NCBI GenBank assembly: GCA_045110285.1
Contig: JBGCGA010000080.1
Span: 1 to 35,204, forward strand
Source: Putridiphycobacter sp045110285
Lineage (GTDB): Bacteria; Bacteroidota; Bacteroidia; Flavobacteriales_D; Crocinitomicaceae
Direction: 5' to 3'
Length of the DNA: 35,204 nucleotides
Numbering within the stretch: position 1 is the stretch's first letter; every line of letters begins with the position of its first letter. This document shows positions 34,507-35,204 of this stretch, piece after piece. A program made the position numbers and the translations under genes. The notes beneath the pieces were generated by a model. The model had not been told where the DNA came from and ran no database searches. It saw only the letters and a program-made list of their open reading frames with translations.

Positions 34507-35204
34507 TTACTTTTTCTTCATAGCTTTTTGATATTTCTTCTCTTCTTTTTGATACAACTTCTCAATTCGTTTAGTCAATAAGGCTTTAAGCGGTCCAACA
34601 AGCTTTAAAGGGCTTATTATCTTCATCAATGTGTTTGCATTGTGAACATAGTCCTGCAATACTGCGGTTGTTCCATAACACAAGCCAGTTACTTTTACCA
34701 AATTGTTTAACTCTTTGTCTTCCGTATTTGGTGTATAGAAACCTATATCCCCAACACCAACAATCTTACGTTTAGAAACAAGCCGAGTTGTGTTCCCATG
34801 TTGCACTCTTCTGGTTTTAAAGTTAGTGTAGATATAATTATAAGACGCCTTTAGTTCAGAGATAGCAGACAATTGCTTACCATTAGCTAGAATATACTTT
34901 GTAATGTTTTCTCTAGAATCCGTTAAACCAGCTGTGAATTTCGTTGTTTTAAATTGAGTATTTAATGTCTTAACAAGGAATGGCATTAGGGTATCCATTT
35001 CAGCTGGCATTTTCGCTGCAATCCGGCTTACTGAAGCTTCTCCACTGGTTAAAGGTACTTGACCCATATCTGCATTGTAATTTTCTGAGGTAACATCACC
35101 TAAAACAATATGAACTTCAATAGATTCAGAAGCATTGATTCTTTCAATTACTGTTTCGTCTTTTGAACAAAAACCTGAATTAGAAAAGAAAAAAGAGAGC
35201 AATA
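34507..35204 (-). CDS. Exported protein of unknown function (5' partial)
   Basis: The frame stays open to the right end of the window, so the true start is probably outside; a TTG at 35200-35202 is in frame but sits inside what looks like the hydrophobic core of a signal peptide (LLSFFFSNSGFCS). About 232 residues are visible. I recognise no domain. The middle is mixed alpha/beta (SIEVHIVLGDVTSENYN, ISELKASYNYIYTNFKTRR). A hydrophobic segment with Gly and Cys (VKVTGLCYGTTAVLQDYV) follows, and the end is a Lys/Glu-rich tail (YQKEEKKYQKAMKKK). It converges on the toxin/immunity pair across the hairpin repeats. Confidence 0.6.
   Translation of the reverse strand, partial: LLSFFFSNSGFCSKDETVIERINASESIEVHIVLGDVTSENYNADMGQVPLTSGEASVSRIAAKMPAEMDTLMPFLVKTLNTQFKTTKFTAGLTDSRENITKYILANGKQLSAISELKASYNYIYTNFKTRRVQHGNTTRLVSKRKIVGVGDIGFYTPNTEDKELNNLVKVTGLCYGTTAVLQDYVHNANTLMKIISPLKLVGPLKALLTKRIEKLYQKEEKKYQKAMKKK

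Noticed and set aside
1..35204. CRISPR array, tRNA, rRNA, insertion sequence or integrase
   Set aside because: No regularly spaced direct-repeat array, RNA gene pattern, transposase or tyrosine recombinase motif was found on either strand by eye.

Overview
The window looks like a chromosomal segment of a member of the Bacteroidota (Flavobacteriia or Cytophagia type). The evidence is a low G+C content, signal peptides ending in AQ or SQ, a type IX secretion (T9SS) C-terminal sorting domain, a SprB-type repeat, a TANFOR-type protein and several exact matches to the Bacteroidota -7 promoter element TAnnTTTG. I see no tRNA, rRNA, CRISPR array, transposase or integrase. No stretch longer than about 280 bp lacks a gene.

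Region 1 (1-12.3 kb) is a loose collection of small, mostly unrelated single genes or short operons. It holds the end of a Crp/Fnr regulator, a secreted alpha/beta hydrolase followed by two DUF4386 membrane proteins, and a secreted serine beta-lactamase-like hydrolase. Next come an alpha/beta hydrolase - ECF sigma factor - membrane protein - alpha/beta hydrolase operon with overlapping reading frames, a zinc-less quinone-oxidoreductase-type MDR enzyme and a membrane protein of unknown function. The region ends with a Cys-nucleophile hydrolase plus AraC regulator pair and a secreted YwqK/MORN-like protein. Several gaps here hold imperfect nested inverted repeats, some bounded by GCYAAC and GTTAGS-like ends, which recall integron attC sites without proving that origin.

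Region 2 (12.4-14.3 kb) carries two conserved genes of unknown function, DUF2200 and DUF2130, in convergent orientation. A 260-bp gap follows with two copies of an intergenic repeat.

Region 3 (14.3-34.2 kb) is the most interesting part: about 20 kb of large exported proteins in two divergent blocks whose start codons are only 14 bp apart. Leftward lie a 955-aa beta-rich secreted protein, a fibronectin-III protein (3-bp gap) and a WD40-caspase protein. Rightward lie a 1239-aa T9SS-sorted surface protein, a 589-aa probable outer-membrane beta-barrel and an 1818-aa TANFOR-type protein. The last has a central metzincin-like HExxH site, a hydrophobic Gly/Ala-rich segment and a C-terminal domain I cannot classify. 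A small cytosolic-type gene overlaps its stop codon by 4 bp. The arrangement resembles a polymorphic toxin with its immunity gene, attached to a possible T9SS/outer-membrane delivery module, with a secreted caspase nearby.

Region 4 (34.2-35.2 kb) has three copies of a 40-bp hairpin repeat directly downstream of the putative immunity gene, then the 3' part of an unrecognised leftward gene that runs off the window.
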